Shown here: piece after piece, positions 7,322 to 17,040 of the stretch
Position numbering within the stretch: position 1 is the stretch's first letter
Layout of the letters: every line of letters begins with the position of its first letter
Assembly (NCBI RefSeq): GCF_018343715.1
Contig: NZ_JAGYPL010000001.1
Location: 894,840-958,839, forward strand
Reading direction: 5' to 3'
Source: Bacillus sp. FJAT-49711
Lineage (GTDB): Bacteria; Bacillota; Bacilli; Bacillales; Bacillaceae_C
DNA: 64,000 nt
Made by a program: the position numbers and the translations under genes
Notes under the pieces: generated by a model
Databases searched by the model: none
What the model saw: the letters and a program-made list of their open reading frames with translations, nothing else
What the model was told of the DNA's origin: nothing

Positions 7322-8230
7322 ATGATGTGTGCGACAAGATACCAGAGTAGTGAATACATGAAAACGAAAGATTTTCCTTTCTGGATTCACCGTTTTCGAC
7401 ATGACTCAACAAACGTCCCTCCAGCTCACTCACATGAGTTCATTGAATTAGTGTACGTAATCCAAGGTAATGCAAATCACGTTTTCGAAGGACAATCATA
7501 TACCATTAAGACAAATGATGTTTTTATTATTAACCCGGGTGAAGTCCATACTTTTGAAGTCGAGAAAAATAAGACTCTCGAAATCATTAATTGTTTATTT
7601 TTGCCAAGCTTGATTAAAGACTCCTGGCTAAAAGAATTAGGCGTTTCCCAATCAATGGATTATTTTTATATCCAGCCATTCTTGGATCGGAATGAACGAT
7701 TCCATCATCTTCTAAATTTAGATGGAAACTATTCTTCTAGATTTCTATCCTTATTGGAAGGGATGTTGCAAGAGTACAATAAAGAAAATTCGTGTTACTC
7801 TACTTTGATTCGTCTGCAAATGGTAGAATTATTAATTTTGCTTTCTCGTATATACAATGAAAGAAATTCTACAGTGGAGAAACATGTTACCGCAGAGAAT
7901 AGCAACAGTATATTGGTTCAACGTATTTGTGGATATTTATCAAGAAATTATGATCAAAAAATATCCATTCAAGATCTTTGTCATATTTTTAATATCAGTC
8001 CAAGACATTTAAATAGACTCTTTAAACAAGAGACGAAAAAAACAGTAATTGAAATGTTACATAGCATTAGAATTGAGAAAGCAAAGCAATTTTTAATTGA
8101 AACAGACGATAAGGTAATAGATGTGGCAATAAGAGTAGGCTATGACGATTCAGCTTTTTTCAGTAAACTTTTCCGTAAATCTGTAGGTTGTTCACCTGGA
8201 AAATATAAAGGAAATTCTAATGTAAGCTAA
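7322..8230 (+). CDS. AraC-family transcriptional regulator with cupin sensor domain
   Basis: The 302-aa protein has an N-terminal cupin with the metal- or ligand-site pattern PPAHSHEFIELVYVIQG (about residues 32-48) and GEVHTF, and a C-terminal AraC DNA-binding domain with helix-turn-helix units ISIQDLCHIFNISPRHLNRL and VIDVAIRVGYDDSAFFSKLF, ending GCSPGKYK. The architecture is like RhaS and RhaR-type sugar sensors. Two in-frame ATGs follow AGGAGGAG. The ATP sulfurylase gene begins only 22 bases after its stop, so the regulator is probably in one transcript with sat, the permease and cysC. That links a sugar-type sensor with sulfate activation. Confidence 0.9.
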   Translation: MMCATRYQSSEYMKTKDFPFWIHRFRHDSTNVPPAHSHEFIELVYVIQGNANHVFEGQSYTIKTNDVFIINPGEVHTFEVEKNKTLEIINCLFLPSLIKDSWLKELGVSQSMDYFYIQPFLDRNERFHHLLNLDGNYSSRFLSLLEGMLQEYNKENSCYSTLIRLQMVELLILLSRIYNERNSTVEKHVTAENSNSILVQRICGYLSRNYDQKISIQDLCHIFNISPRHLNRLFKQETKKTVIEMLHSIRIEKAKQFLIETDDKVIDVAIRVGYDDSAFFSKLFRKSVGCSPGKYKGNSNVS

Positions 8231-8252
8231 TGAAGCTGAAGGGAGATTATAA

Positions 8253-9446
8253 ATGAGTGTCCATGCACTTCAATACGATACGAACATCAAGCCACATGGT
8301 GGAATTTTAATAAATCGGGAAGTTAGTGAAAATGAGCGAGAAAGGTTTTTAAAGAGAGCGGATCAACTATCATCCTTAATCATTTCGGAATGGTCGATAT
8401 CAGATTTAGAATTAATTGCTATAGGTGGTTTTAGCCCTTTGACAGGGTTCATGAAAAAAACAGACTATCTTTCTGTCATAAATAAAATGAGTCTTGAGAA
8501 TGGTCTTGTTTGGAGCATCCCGATTACACTTCCTGTAGAAATTGAAAAGGCATCTTTATTTTCAATAGGGGAAGAAATTGCTCTAAAAGGTGCAGATGAT
8601 ATCATATATGGAATTTTAAAGCTTGAGGAAAAATTTATGTACGACAAAAAAGAGGAAGCTCGTTTAGTATACGGAACGACCAATGAAGCTCATCCAGGTG
8701 TAAAAAAATTATATGAACAAGGTGAGGTATACTTTGCAGGACCCATCACCTTGCTTAATAGACCGGACCACGGAGAGTTTATAAATTATTATATGGATCC
8801 TGCCCAAACAAGATATATGTTTGCAAGTATTGGTTGGAAAACGATTGTTGGTTTTCAAACTCGAAACCCAGTACATCGCGCACATGAATATATACAAAAA
8901 ATCGCCATGGAAAATGTCGATGGTTTATTATTAAACCCTTTGGTCGGTCAAACGAAGGCTGATGATATTCCTGCCTCCATTCGTATGAAAAGTTATGAAG
9001 TTTTATTAGATCATTATTATCCTAAAGATCGTGTTCGGTTAGTCATATATCCTGCTGCCATGCGTTATGCTGGTCCAAGAGAGGCCATTTTACATGCTTT
9101 GGTGCGGAAAAATTATGGGTGTACACATTTTATTGTTGGGCGAGACCATGCTGGAGTAGGCGACTATTATGGAACGTATGAGGCACAAGAATTAATTAGT
9201 ATTTATGAAAAAGAAATCGGGATGAATATACTAAAATTTGAACATTCCTTTTATTGTAAGCAGTGCGGGAATATGGCAACGGCTAAAACATGTCCTCATA
9301 GTAAAGAACATCATCTCCATTTAAGTGGGACAAAAGTAAGAACAATGCTGAAAAATGGAATAAAGCCCCCAAAAGAATTTTCGCGGCCAGAAGTGGCTGA
9401 AATTTTAATTAAGGGACTTAATAAAGCTGACCAATATGACATCTGA
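8253..9446 (+). CDS. sat: ATP sulfurylase (sulfate adenylyltransferase)
   Basis: The 397-aa protein makes adenosine phosphosulfate and pyrophosphate from ATP and sulfate. It carries the nucleotide-binding motifs [11 protein letters not shown] (near residue 200) and [13 protein letters not shown] (near residue 295), the PUA-like N-terminal domain with [10 protein letters not shown], and a Cys/His cluster [20 protein letters not shown] near residue 332 as in zinc-containing Sat proteins. Length and order agree with Bacillus Sat. The ATG at 8253 follows GGGAG. The end of the gene overlaps the permease gene by 11 bases. No CysH or sulfite reductase gene is in the window. Confidence 0.96.
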   Translation: MSVHALQYDTNIKPHGGILINREVSENERERFLKRADQLSSLIISEWSISDLELIAIGGFSPLTGFMKKTDYLSVINKMSLENGLVWSIPITLPVEIEKASLFSIGEEIALKGADDIIYGILKLEEKFMYDKKEEARLVYGTTNEAHPGVKKLYEQGEVYFAGPITLLNRPDHGEFINYYMDPAQTRYMFASIGWKTIVGFQTRNPVHRAHEYIQKIAMENVDGLLLNPLVGQTKADDIPASIRMKSYEVLLDHYYPKDRVRLVIYPAAMRYAGPREAILHALVRKNYGCTHFIVGRDHAGVGDYYGTYEAQELISIYEKEIGMNILKFEHSFYCKQCGNMATAKTCPHSKEHHLHLSGTKVRTMLKNGIKPPKEFSRPEVAEILIKGLNKADQYDI

Positions 9447-11211
9447 AATAGCTTTCGTGTTACTCATTCTTATCTTAATGTTGATTGGTCTAGTTTTAGA
9501 AATAACTAGACCAGACATCATTCTTTTTTTTACTTTATCGATTTTTTTATTATCAGGTGTACTTACTACTGAAGAAGCATTAAAAGGTTTTTCAAACGAA
9601 GGAATGCTCACAATTGCCTTTTTATTTGTCATTGCAGCCGCTATTCAAAAAAGTGGGATTGCAGACAGATTAGTTACGAAATTATTAGGTAACAGTAAAT
9701 CTATCCGATGGACTTTTTTTAAAATTCTTACTCCAGTTACCGCGTTTTCAAGTGTATTAAACAATACTCCTATCGTCGTTACACTTACACCCATCTTGCG
9801 AAAATGGTGTTCAGAGCATCATGTGTCACCATCAAAGTTTTTAATACCATTGTCATATGCAACCATATTAGGTGGAATGTTAACTTTGATTGGAACCTCT
9901 ACGAATCTTGTCGTTCATGGCATGTTGTTGGAATCCGGTTTGAAAGGATTCTCTTTTTTTCAAATAGGTTTTATTGCATTTCCCGCTGTTTTATTTGGGT
10001 TGCTATACATCATATTAATTGGACATAAGTTCCTCCCAAACCATAAAGTCCTTCTAGAAAAAGTTAATGAACATAGCAAGGAATATATTTCACAAATGAA
10101 AGTTGAAAGAGATTTTCCTTTTTTAAATCAAACTGTTGAGGATGCGGGTCTAAGAAGGTTAAAAGGTTTATATTTAATTGAAATTATTCGTAATGATGAG
10201 CGAGTGTCCCCTGTTAAATCAACGACGATGATAAGGCAAGGAGATAAGCTTATATTTACAGGTCTGATTTCCACTATTGCTGAATTACAAAGAATTAAAG
10301 GGCTGAAACTTGAAACAGGCTCCGATTTTTCATTAGATTCGTTGAAAAATGGCAATACACAACTCGTTGAAGCAGTTGTTTCACATCATTCGTCTCTCTT
10401 ATATAAAAAAATTCAAGATTCATATTTTCGTAGTAAGTTTGATGCGGGAGTCATCGCTGTACATAGACATAGAGAAAGGATTAAAAGCAAAATAGGGGAT
10501 ATTACGTTAAAGCCTGGAGATGCTCTTTTACTTTTGTGCGGACCAGACTTTGATATGAAGATGAGACAATCAAATGATTTCTATGTTACAACCTCTTTAT
10601 CAACTCCTTCTATTTTAGAGGATCAAAAGAAGGGCTGGTTTTCAGTCATTGCTCTTTTATCCATGATTGTTCTTGTCACATTAAACATGATTACAATGTT
10701 AAAAGCAGTCATTATTCTCGTATGCATATTGCTTATTTTGAAAGTGGTCAAACCTGATGAAGCAATGAAATCTTTACATTTCCCTGTATTGCTTTTAATA
10801 GCATGTGCATTTGGAGTCGGAACGGCTTTATTAGTAAGTGGTACCGCTTCATATTTAGCCGGAGGGTTGATTCATATAGCACAGCCGTACGGAATTTTGG
10901 CTGTAATTGGAGTTCTTTACTTAGCAACGAATATTCTTACGGAAATTATTACGAATAGCGCGGCTGCGGTCATTATGTTTCCTATTTCGATTGAAGTGGC
11001 ACAACAAATGAGTGTAGAGCCCATACCTTTTGTTCTTGCTATTACGATTGCAGCTTCAGCGAGTTTTTCTACTCCGATTGGGTACCAAACGAATCTAATT
11101 GTATATGGTCCAGGAGGCTATAAGTTCATTGACTACTTTAAAATTGGATTTCCTTTAAATATCATTGTAATGCTCTCTACGATTTTTATGATCTATACTT
11201 TTTGGATCTAG
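9436..11211 (+). CDS. SLC13-family anion permease with RCK_C domains (likely sulfate uptake)
   Basis: The 591-aa membrane protein has two halves of transmembrane helices, each with the family signature ([10 protein letters not shown] and [10 protein letters not shown] in the first, [12 protein letters not shown] and STPIGYQTN in the second). Between them are two cytoplasmic RCK_C domains of about 70 residues each (about 220-290 and 305-380). This domain order marks the DASS/SLC13 sulfate- and dicarboxylate-transport group. It sits between sat and cysC, overlapping sat by 11 bases, so sulfate is the most likely substrate. It differs from the CysP permease found with cysH-sat-cysC in B. subtilis. 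Sodium coupling is expected for the family but was not tested. Confidence 0.85.
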   Translation: MTSEIAFVLLILILMLIGLVLEITRPDIILFFTLSIFLLSGVLTTEEALKGFSNEGMLTIAFLFVIAAAIQKSGIADRLVTKLLGNSKSIRWTFFKILTPVTAFSSVLNNTPIVVTLTPILRKWCSEHHVSPSKFLIPLSYATILGGMLTLIGTSTNLVVHGMLLESGLKGFSFFQIGFIAFPAVLFGLLYIILIGHKFLPNHKVLLEKVNEHSKEYISQMKVERDFPFLNQTVEDAGLRRLKGLYLIEIIRNDERVSPVKSTTMIRQGDKLIFTGLISTIAELQRIKGLKLETGSDFSLDSLKNGNTQLVEAVVSHHSSLLYKKIQDSYFRSKFDAGVIAVHRHRERIKSKIGDITLKPGDALLLLCGPDFDMKMRQSNDFYVTTSLSTPSILEDQKKGWFSVIALLSMIVLVTLNMITMLKAVIILVCILLILKVVKPDEAMKSLHFPVLLLIACAFGVGTALLVSGTASYLAGGLIHIAQPYGILAVIGVLYLATNILTEIITNSAAAVIMFPISIEVAQQMSVEPIPFVLAITIAASASFSTPIGYQTNLIVYGPGGYKFIDYFKIGFPLNIIVMLSTIFMIYTFWI

Positions 11212-11225
11212 AAAAGGTGATGCTT

Positions 11226-11831
11226 ATGAAAGCTACTAATATAACTTGGCATAATCAACATATAAACAAAAAAGAAAGACAATTATTACACGGGCATAAA
11301 AGTGCCATTTTGTGGTTTACTGGCTTATCGGCTTCTGGGAAATCAACCCTTTGTGTAGAGATTGAAAAAAGATTATATGCATTGGGAATGAGCACATATG
11401 TATTAGACGGCGATAATATAAGACATGGTCTTAATAAAAATTTAGGATTTAGTCCAGAGGATCGTTCAGAAAATATCCGCAGAATTGGTGAAGTTTCTAA
11501 ATTATTTGTAGATGCTGGGATCATTACATTAACAGCCTTTATTTCTCCTTATAGAAGAGATCGCGACATTGTGCGTGAATTAGTTGATCGTCATGAATTT
11601 ATTGAGGTGTATGTAAAGTGTAGTGTAGAAGAATGCGAAAGGCGGGATCCAAAAGGCCTATATAAAAAGGCAAGAATAGGGGAAATTAAAGACTTTACCG
11701 GTATTAATGCTCCTTACGAGGAACCGATTGATCCTGAAATTATTATTGATAGTGAAATGCACACTGTCGAAGAATCTGTTAATCATGTGATAAAATATTT
11801 AAAGGATCATCATTATATAGAGTTAAGATAA
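11226..11831 (+). CDS. cysC: Adenylylsulfate (APS) kinase
   Basis: The 201-aa kinase phosphorylates APS to PAPS. The P-loop is GLSASGKST (near residue 37). [28 protein letters not shown] and [14 protein letters not shown] are the APS-site motifs, and [14 protein letters not shown] with [11 protein letters not shown] completes the family pattern. The third ATG of the open frame (11226) has the best ribosome site, AAGGTG. It closes the unit AraC-sat-permease-cysC and is followed by a terminator. PAPS feeds either sulfate reduction or sulfotransferases; no sulfotransferase is visible here. Confidence 0.95.
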   Translation: MKATNITWHNQHINKKERQLLHGHKSAILWFTGLSASGKSTLCVEIEKRLYALGMSTYVLDGDNIRHGLNKNLGFSPEDRSENIRRIGEVSKLFVDAGIITLTAFISPYRRDRDIVRELVDRHEFIEVYVKCSVEECERRDPKGLYKKARIGEIKDFTGINAPYEEPIDPEIIIDSEMHTVEESVNHVIKYLKDHHYIELR

Positions 11832-11842
11832 AATAGTATTGT

Positions 11843-11892
11843 AAAATGATCCTTCGTTATGGAGAATAATTCATAATGAAGGATCATTTTTG
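11843..11892 (+). terminator. Intrinsic terminator after cysC
   Basis: AAAATGATCCTTC pairs with GAAGGATCATTTT, followed by TTG. The stem is 13 bp around a loop of about 22 bases, and its right arm ends in a U-rich run. It ends the sulfate operon. The following 11893-12120 shows no supported feature. Confidence 0.8.
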
Positions 11893-12120
11893 TATAAGGA
11901 AACCTGTAAGAAAAACAGTTAATGATGCCGTAAGTCAGATTCTAGAATACAGATTCATCGTATTGAGGGCATACAGATTTTTTGCTTATTTTCATAGCTG
12001 TTTTAGAAGATTTCCGGAACGAACCGAAAGGCATTAGCTTACTAAGATTAATAATGCCAGGTGTATCTTATTCACGTTTTCTCAGCAGGCAATATATAGG
12101 CAATAGAAAGGGGCGTCTAA

Positions 12121-12636
12121 ATGAAACCTATTACGGATCATATAAAAGAAAATTTAGATGTACTGTTCGTAGGATTTAATCCAAGTATTATGTCTAGCGA
12201 GACTGGGCATCATTTCGCAAATCCAACGAACCGTTTTTGGACCATTCTATACAAAGCAGGGATTACAAATAGAAAATATTCACCTACTGAAGACTTTAAA
12301 TTACTTGATATTGGATATGGTTTCACCAACATAGTTGCAAGACCAACTAAAAGTGCCCAAGAAATTTCCTCTGATGAGTATCGTACAGGAAGAGAAGTAT
12401 TAAAAGATAAAATAAAAAGGTATCGCCCCAAAATAATCTGTTTTGTAGGAAAAGGAGTATACCAAGAATTTAGTGGCAGAAAAAAAGTTGAATGGGGCAA
12501 GCAATCAGAATCTATTATTCCTGGAGTCGTTGATTTTGTTGCTCCATCATCAAGCGGACTTGTCAGAATGAGGATCGATGATATTGCAAATATATACTCA
12601 CAGTTGCCAAAATTGATTGCTCGGGAAAATAAATAA
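12121..12636 (+). CDS. mug: G/U mismatch-specific uracil-DNA glycosylase (Mug/TDG family)
   Basis: The 171-aa protein removes uracil or ethenocytosine from mismatched DNA. The active-site loop GFNPSIMSSETGHHFANPTN (residues about 18-37) matches the Mug motif GxNPG-x-S, and the second motif is APSSSGLVRMR (near residue 140), in place of the NPSG loop. FWTILYKAG and LLDIGYGFTNIVARPTKSA are further family blocks. Length agrees with E. coli Mug. Its start follows GAAAGGGG. It stands alone between the sulfate operon and des. Confidence 0.9.
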   Translation: MKPITDHIKENLDVLFVGFNPSIMSSETGHHFANPTNRFWTILYKAGITNRKYSPTEDFKLLDIGYGFTNIVARPTKSAQEISSDEYRTGREVLKDKIKRYRPKIICFVGKGVYQEFSGRKKVEWGKQSESIIPGVVDFVAPSSSGLVRMRIDDIANIYSQLPKLIARENK

Positions 12637-12649
12637 ACTATGATATTTA

Positions 12650-12705
12650 TCATGTTTTGTCCATGACATTTATGCCTTCAACCATATCTTTATTAACTAT
12701 ATGAT
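12650..12705 (+). promoter_or_regulatory. des promoter region with a DesR-like site
   Basis: TCATG-TTTTGTC-CATGA (12650-12666) is an inverted repeat upstream of a TATGAT -10 hexamer (12700-12705). The -35 position 17 bases upstream (TTCAAC) is poor, as expected for an activator-dependent promoter. In B. subtilis, phosphorylated DesR binds upstream of des and turns it on in the cold; the TCATG-type words here are consistent with that. Confidence 0.5.
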
Positions 12706-12736
12706 TGTAATAAAGATATCGGAAGGAGACACGTGA

Positions 12737-13777
12737 ATGTCTAAAAATGATCCTAAAATTTTGAGAAAGCAAATTGCCCCATATGAGAAATCAAATACAA
12801 AAAACAGTGTAAGACAAGTAATAAATACGCTTGTGCCATTCTTTTTACTTTGGGTATTAGCGTATTTCACACTTTCCCTCTCCTATTTATTGACTCTAGG
12901 AATATGCATCATAGCAGCTGGTTTCCTCGTTCGAATATTTATTATTTTTCACGATTGTTGTCATGGCTCTTTTTTTAAAAACCGACACGCTAACAATATA
13001 CTTGGAACTATAACTGGAATTCTCACGTTATGTCCATATGAGCAATGGAAGCATAGCCACTCCATTCATCATGCTACTAGCAGCAACTTGAATAAAAGAG
13101 GTACTGGTGATGTTTGGGTTCTTACAGTCGATGAGTACATCGAAACATCACAGATGAAAAAATTAGCTTATCGATTGTATCGAAATCCTTTCGTTATGTT
13201 TGTACTAGGACCTATTTATATATTTCTTATTGCATACCGTTTTAACGCTAAAAATGCTAGGCCTAGGGAACGTAAGAACACGTACATTACAAATATTGCA
13301 ATTATTTCTGTATCAGCTTTATTATGTTGGACGATCGGATGGCAAGCCTTTCTACTCATTCAAGGACCGATTTTCTTCATATCAGGTTCATTAGGAATTT
13401 GGCTTTTTTATGTACAGCATCAATTCGAAGATTCTTATTTTGAAAATCAAGAGGATTGGGACTATGTAAAAGCTGCATTGGATGGTAGTTCGTATTATAA
13501 ATTACCTAAAGTTTTACAATGGCTTACCGGTAATATTGGGTTTCACCATGTGCATCATTTGAGCCCAAGGGTTCCGAACTATTACCTTGAAGAAGTTCAT
13601 AATAATCATGAACGCTTACAGGAAGTTCAGACTATAACGCTAAAAACAAGTCTACGTTCACTTAAATTTCGTCTTTGGGATGAACACGGTAAAAGATTTG
13701 TTGGTTTTAAAGAAGTGAAGAGCCTTTATGAAGCGAAGAAAAAGAAAAGTACAAGCATTCCTGCTCAAGTGAAATAA
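12737..13777 (+). CDS. des: Membrane acyl-lipid fatty acid desaturase
   Basis: The 346-aa membrane enzyme introduces a double bond into acyl chains of existing phospholipids and so raises fluidity after cold shock. The three His boxes of the di-iron centre are present: HDCCH (about residue 73), HSHSIHH (about residue 110) and HHVHH (about residue 275). Hydrophobic segments surround them in the usual 2+2 pattern. Its start follows GGAAGGAG. It is followed by desK and desR, as in B. subtilis, where Des is the delta-5 desaturase controlled by that pair. A terminator separates it from desK. Confidence 0.95.
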   Translation: MSKNDPKILRKQIAPYEKSNTKNSVRQVINTLVPFFLLWVLAYFTLSLSYLLTLGICIIAAGFLVRIFIIFHDCCHGSFFKNRHANNILGTITGILTLCPYEQWKHSHSIHHATSSNLNKRGTGDVWVLTVDEYIETSQMKKLAYRLYRNPFVMFVLGPIYIFLIAYRFNAKNARPRERKNTYITNIAIISVSALLCWTIGWQAFLLIQGPIFFISGSLGIWLFYVQHQFEDSYFENQEDWDYVKAALDGSSYYKLPKVLQWLTGNIGFHHVHHLSPRVPNYYLEEVHNNHERLQEVQTITLKTSLRSLKFRLWDEHGKRFVGFKEVKSLYEAKKKKSTSIPAQVK

Positions 13778-13781
13778 AGTG

Positions 13782-13826
13782 ATGTAGCTCTTTTGTGGTA
13801 AGATAGCAAAAGAGCTACATTTTTTA
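13782..13826 (+). terminator. Terminator between des and desK
   Basis: ATGTAGCTCTTTTG pairs with CAAAAGAGCTACAT over 14 bp with an 11-base loop, followed by TTTTT. It would let des be induced strongly while desKR stays at a basal level. Confidence 0.85.
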
Positions 13827-13846
13827 ATAAAATGAGGTATTTATAT

Positions 13847-14980
13847 ATGAAAAAAAATTATTTGGCAGTTTTAAAAAGTTCGGGTATTAACCCTTATATT
13901 TGGAGTATTTTTACAATATTACCTTTCTATTTTATTTTTCAGTCGTCGTCAACAAGTGAAATTATAGTTGGAATCGTATTAACCATTGTTTTTTTCATCA
14001 TCTATAGACTTGCTTTTATTTCAAAAAAATGGCCAGTATATCTTTGGACAAGTATTTTAATAGCGATTTCTATTACGATGACGATCATTTTCCAATTTGT
14101 TTATTTTGCATTTTACATTGCTTACTATAATGGAAATATAAAAAATCGAATTGCGTTCTTGACCTTATATATTATTCATTTAGTTTGTACGACTGTTTCG
14201 ATTAACTATAGTGTCGTCATTCAAAATGAATTATTTTTAAAGCAGCTGCCCTTTATTATCATCATTTGGATTAGTGTTATTTTGCTTCCTTTCAACTTAT
14301 ATAACCGTAAAAAACAGGAACAGCTCGAACAACAACTTGAATTCGCAAACAAAAGGATTGCAGACCTAGTCAAACAAGAGGAACGACAAAGAATTGCAAG
14401 AGATTTACATGATACTTTAGGTCAAAGACTCTCACTCATTGGGTTAAAAAGTGATTTAGCAAGAAGATTAATATATAAAAATCCTGAAGAAGCACGAATT
14501 GAATTAAAAGATGTCCAGCAAACTGCAAGAACCGCCTTAAATGAAGTGAGGAATATGGTTTCGCAAATGCGTGGAATTCGTATAAAAGAAGAATTGGTTC
14601 GTGTTAAGCAAATATTGAAAGCAGCTGGAATTGATTTGATCATTGATGACAGCAATAAATTATCCAATGTTTCCTTATTTCTAGAAAATATTTTAAGTAT
14701 GTGTATGAAGGAAGCCGTTACCAATGTGGTTAAACATAGCAACGCAACGTATTGCAAAATTTCAATAGAGCAATCTCCAAACAATATCTGTATAAATATT
14801 GAAGATAATGGTGTTGGTATGGAAGATCGAGATTTATCAAAAGGGAACGGACTACTTGGTATGAAAGAACGTATAGATTTTGTAAATGGGAATTTAGAAA
14901 TCAATAGTAGTAATGGAACTATTATTACTATGATTGTCCCAAAAGCAATTAAACAAACAGATAAGGAGGATCTAAAGTGA
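13847..14980 (+). CDS. desK: Thermosensor histidine kinase DesK
   Basis: The 377-aa membrane kinase has about five N-terminal transmembrane segments (to about residue 150), a coiled-coil linker (KKQEQLEQQLEFANKRIADL), the HisKA_3 dimerisation helix with phosphorylated His in RIARDLHDTLGQRLSLIG, and a HATPase domain with the N-box MKEAVTNVVKHS and G-box DNGVGMEDRD. In B. subtilis DesK senses membrane thickness and order in the cold and phosphorylates DesR. The ATG at 13847 behind GAGGT is preferred to that at 13832. It overlaps desR by four bases (GTGA). Confidence 0.93.
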   Translation: MKKNYLAVLKSSGINPYIWSIFTILPFYFIFQSSSTSEIIVGIVLTIVFFIIYRLAFISKKWPVYLWTSILIAISITMTIIFQFVYFAFYIAYYNGNIKNRIAFLTLYIIHLVCTTVSINYSVVIQNELFLKQLPFIIIIWISVILLPFNLYNRKKQEQLEQQLEFANKRIADLVKQEERQRIARDLHDTLGQRLSLIGLKSDLARRLIYKNPEEARIELKDVQQTARTALNEVRNMVSQMRGIRIKEELVRVKQILKAAGIDLIIDDSNKLSNVSLFLENILSMCMKEAVTNVVKHSNATYCKISIEQSPNNICINIEDNGVGMEDRDLSKGNGLLGMKERIDFVNGNLEINSSNGTIITMIVPKAIKQTDKEDLK

Positions 14981-15576
14981 TTCGAATTGTTATAGCGGAG
15001 GACCAGCGAATGATGTTAGGTGCATTAGGCTCATTACTGAATTTGGAAGAGGATATGGAAGTAGTGGGAAAGGCAAGCAATGGCTTAGAAGCAATCGATC
15101 TCGTTCATCAATATCGACCTGACATATGTATCATGGATATTGAAATGCCTGAAAAAACAGGGCTTGAGGCAGCTGAAGAACTGAAGGAAACAGGGTGTAA
15201 AGTAATCATCTTAACTACCTTTGCTCGGACCGGATATTTTCAGCGCGCTATTAAGGCGGGGGTTAAAGGCTACTTATTAAAGGATAGTCCAAGCGAAGAG
15301 CTTGCTGACACAATCCGAAGTGTTATGGCAGGAAGAAGGATTTATGCCCCCGAGCTAATGGATGATGTATATAGTGAAGAAAATCCACTTACGATTAGGG
15401 AGAAAGCTGTTCTCGAACTCGTTGCTGACGGAAAAAACACAAAGGAAATAGCGGACCAGCTTAGTATAAAAGCTGCAACTGTAAGAAATTACATTTCCCA
15501 AATCTTAGACAAACTTGAAGTTACAAACAGAATAGAAGCCATTACCCATTCAAGAAAAAAAGGATGGTTTAAATAA
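14977..15576 (+). CDS. desR: Response regulator DesR (NarL/FixJ type)
   Basis: The 199-aa regulator has a receiver domain with the acidic pocket AEDQ (residues 7-10), the phosphorylated Asp in CIMDIEMP (about residue 54), the conserved Thr and Lys (LTTFAR, KGYLLKDS), and a C-terminal LuxR helix-turn-helix (NPLTIREKAVLELVADGKNT, VRNYISQILDKL). It agrees closely with my memory of B. subtilis DesR, for example GALGSLLNLE and GYFQRAIKAGVKGYLLKDSP. GTG start behind AAGGAGG. It activates des. Confidence 0.95.
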   Translation: MIRIVIAEDQRMMLGALGSLLNLEEDMEVVGKASNGLEAIDLVHQYRPDICIMDIEMPEKTGLEAAEELKETGCKVIILTTFARTGYFQRAIKAGVKGYLLKDSPSEELADTIRSVMAGRRIYAPELMDDVYSEENPLTIREKAVLELVADGKNTKEIADQLSIKAATVRNYISQILDKLEVTNRIEAITHSRKKGWFK

Positions 15577-15587
15577 ATGGAACTTTT

Positions 15588-15625
15588 AAAGACGGATAGC
15601 AGGAATATGCTGATCTGTCTTTTTC
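15588..15625 (+). terminator. Terminator after desR
   Basis: AAAGACGGATAGCA pairs imperfectly with TGCTGATCTGTCTTT around a short loop and runs into TTTTTC. Confidence 0.7.
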
Positions 15626-15758
15626 TGTGAAAATAAATTCTTGTTTAAGATTTATATCAATTGTCAAAACTAACTAACAACTGAAATTTACAATAGGAAA
15701 GTAGAGCTACCATAATTTACGGTTTCTCGTATAACTTTTCTATTTATTGTCTATAATG

Positions 15759-16898
15759 CTAAGTTGCAGTAGGCTCGTGGTAGGGTTCTTTGTTCTGAAG
15801 CATATGATAGACAATGGTAAGCATTCGATGTCCAATGGCAACGAGTGCTTTTTTCTTTCCTCTTCTTGCAGATAAAGACCAATATTTCACTGATAACATT
15901 TTACTTCGACTTCTAGATACCGCCCAAGCGGCTTCACACAATGCCGACTTAATATGCGGGTTTCCTTTCACGGTTCGCGTACTCTTTCGTTTTCCAGCGC
16001 TTTCGTGATTTCCAGGTGACAATCCTGCCCATGACGCAAGGTGCTTGGAAGTTGGAAATTGTGTCATATCAACTCCAATTTCTGCGATGATCACGGCTGC
16101 AGTATCTTTCTTAATCCCCGGCATTGTGATAAGAAGTTCTACTTCTTCTTTATAGTTTATCAGTATCCCATCGATCCTTTTTTCAATATCGGAAATTAAT
16201 TCTTCCAGATAGACAATGTGCATCCATGACTGTTTGATAAGAAACAGTTGGTGATCATTCAATGTGCCAAACAGGGAATCTGTAATTAATTGTTTTTTAT
16301 GCGCCATACTCCCATGTATCTTTTGTTCGACATCTTCTTGATCTATATAGCCATTGGACATTAGTTGTTCCAACAATTTTCTGCCAGAAACTCCGAAAAC
16401 ATCGGAAATGACTGTCCCTAATTTGATGTTTGAAGTCTCCAATACTTTTTGGATCCGATTCTTTTCAGAAGTCATATGTCCAATCCATTTCTTTCTCAAA
16501 CGGGTTAAATCTCGCAAATTGCGAATGTCTTCCGGAGGGACGAAACTTTTCTCAATCAAACCATGCCTCAATAATTTGGCAATCCACTCTGCATCCGAAA
16601 CATCCGTTTTTCTGCCAGGAACATTTTTAATGCGCTGAGCATTTGCCAAAGTAATGTCAAAGAAGTCCTCTAGGATATTATAGACAGGTTTCCAGTACAC
16701 TCCGGTACTTTCCATTGCGATATGGGTCACTTCTTTTTCTTCTAGCCATTTAAGTAGACGAAACAGATCTTTCGTCAAAGTAGGAAATGTTTCAATCAAC
16801 TTAACTGTATCGTTCTCTGATTCACCAAGAATCACGCAGGCCACAATTGTTTCCGAATGGACATCCAGACCTGCACATCGTTTGTACAATGTTTCCAT
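15759..16898 (-). CDS. IS110-family transposase (DEDD recombinase)
   Basis: The 379-aa protein has the N-terminal RuvC-like DEDD domain (GLDVHSETIVACV, HIAMESTGVYWKPVYNILED, RKTDVSDAEWIAKLLRHGLI) and the C-terminal Transposase_20 domain with the catalytic-Ser region (LITMPGIKKDTAAVIIAEIG, FPTSKHLASWAGLSPGNHES, GNPHIKSALCEAAW). The D, E, D and D residues are in place and the frame is intact, so it may be active. An ATG at 16898 behind a GGTGGAG ribosome site is preferred to the upstream ATG at 16928. IS110 enzymes use a bridge RNA made from the non-coding end of the element. Confidence 0.94.
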   Translation of the reverse strand: METLYKRCAGLDVHSETIVACVILGESENDTVKLIETFPTLTKDLFRLLKWLEEKEVTHIAMESTGVYWKPVYNILEDFFDITLANAQRIKNVPGRKTDVSDAEWIAKLLRHGLIEKSFVPPEDIRNLRDLTRLRKKWIGHMTSEKNRIQKVLETSNIKLGTVISDVFGVSGRKLLEQLMSNGYIDQEDVEQKIHGSMAHKKQLITDSLFGTLNDHQLFLIKQSWMHIVYLEELISDIEKRIDGILINYKEEVELLITMPGIKKDTAAVIIAEIGVDMTQFPTSKHLASWAGLSPGNHESAGKRKSTRTVKGNPHIKSALCEAAWAVSRSRSKMLSVKYWSLSARRGKKKALVAIGHRMLTIVYHMLQNKEPYHEPTAT

Positions 16899-16914
16899 TT
16901 CACTCCACCTTCTA

Positions 16915-17040
16915 AATGTATTCCACAAACAGTGGAATGAATTTGAAATTAAACATTTTTCTGTTCGTAGTCATCTCTCAACAAGAGAGAGCTAACAATG
17001 GGTTGTACACCAAATTCATTCCAACAGTTTTTTATACAGG
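16915..17040 (-). ncRNA. Candidate bridge RNA of the IS110 element
   Basis: On the minus strand, upstream of the transposase, GGAATGAATTTG (complement of 17011-17022) pairs perfectly with CAAATTCATTCC (complement of 16934-16945). The 12-bp stem encloses about 65 bases with an inner hairpin (CTCTC/GAGAG near 16974-16990). A second hairpin at 16921-16937 (TTCCAC/GTGGAA) overlaps the stem and could compete with it. In studied IS110 elements a bridge RNA from this position carries one loop for the target and one for the donor. The position and structure fit; loop assignments were not made. Confidence 0.5.

Noticed and set aside
11982-12179. 65-aa open frame before mug
   Set aside because: It overlaps the mug start in another frame, has no ribosome site and no recognisable motif.
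14422-14904. 160-aa minus-strand open frame
   Set aside because: Antisense shadow of desK.
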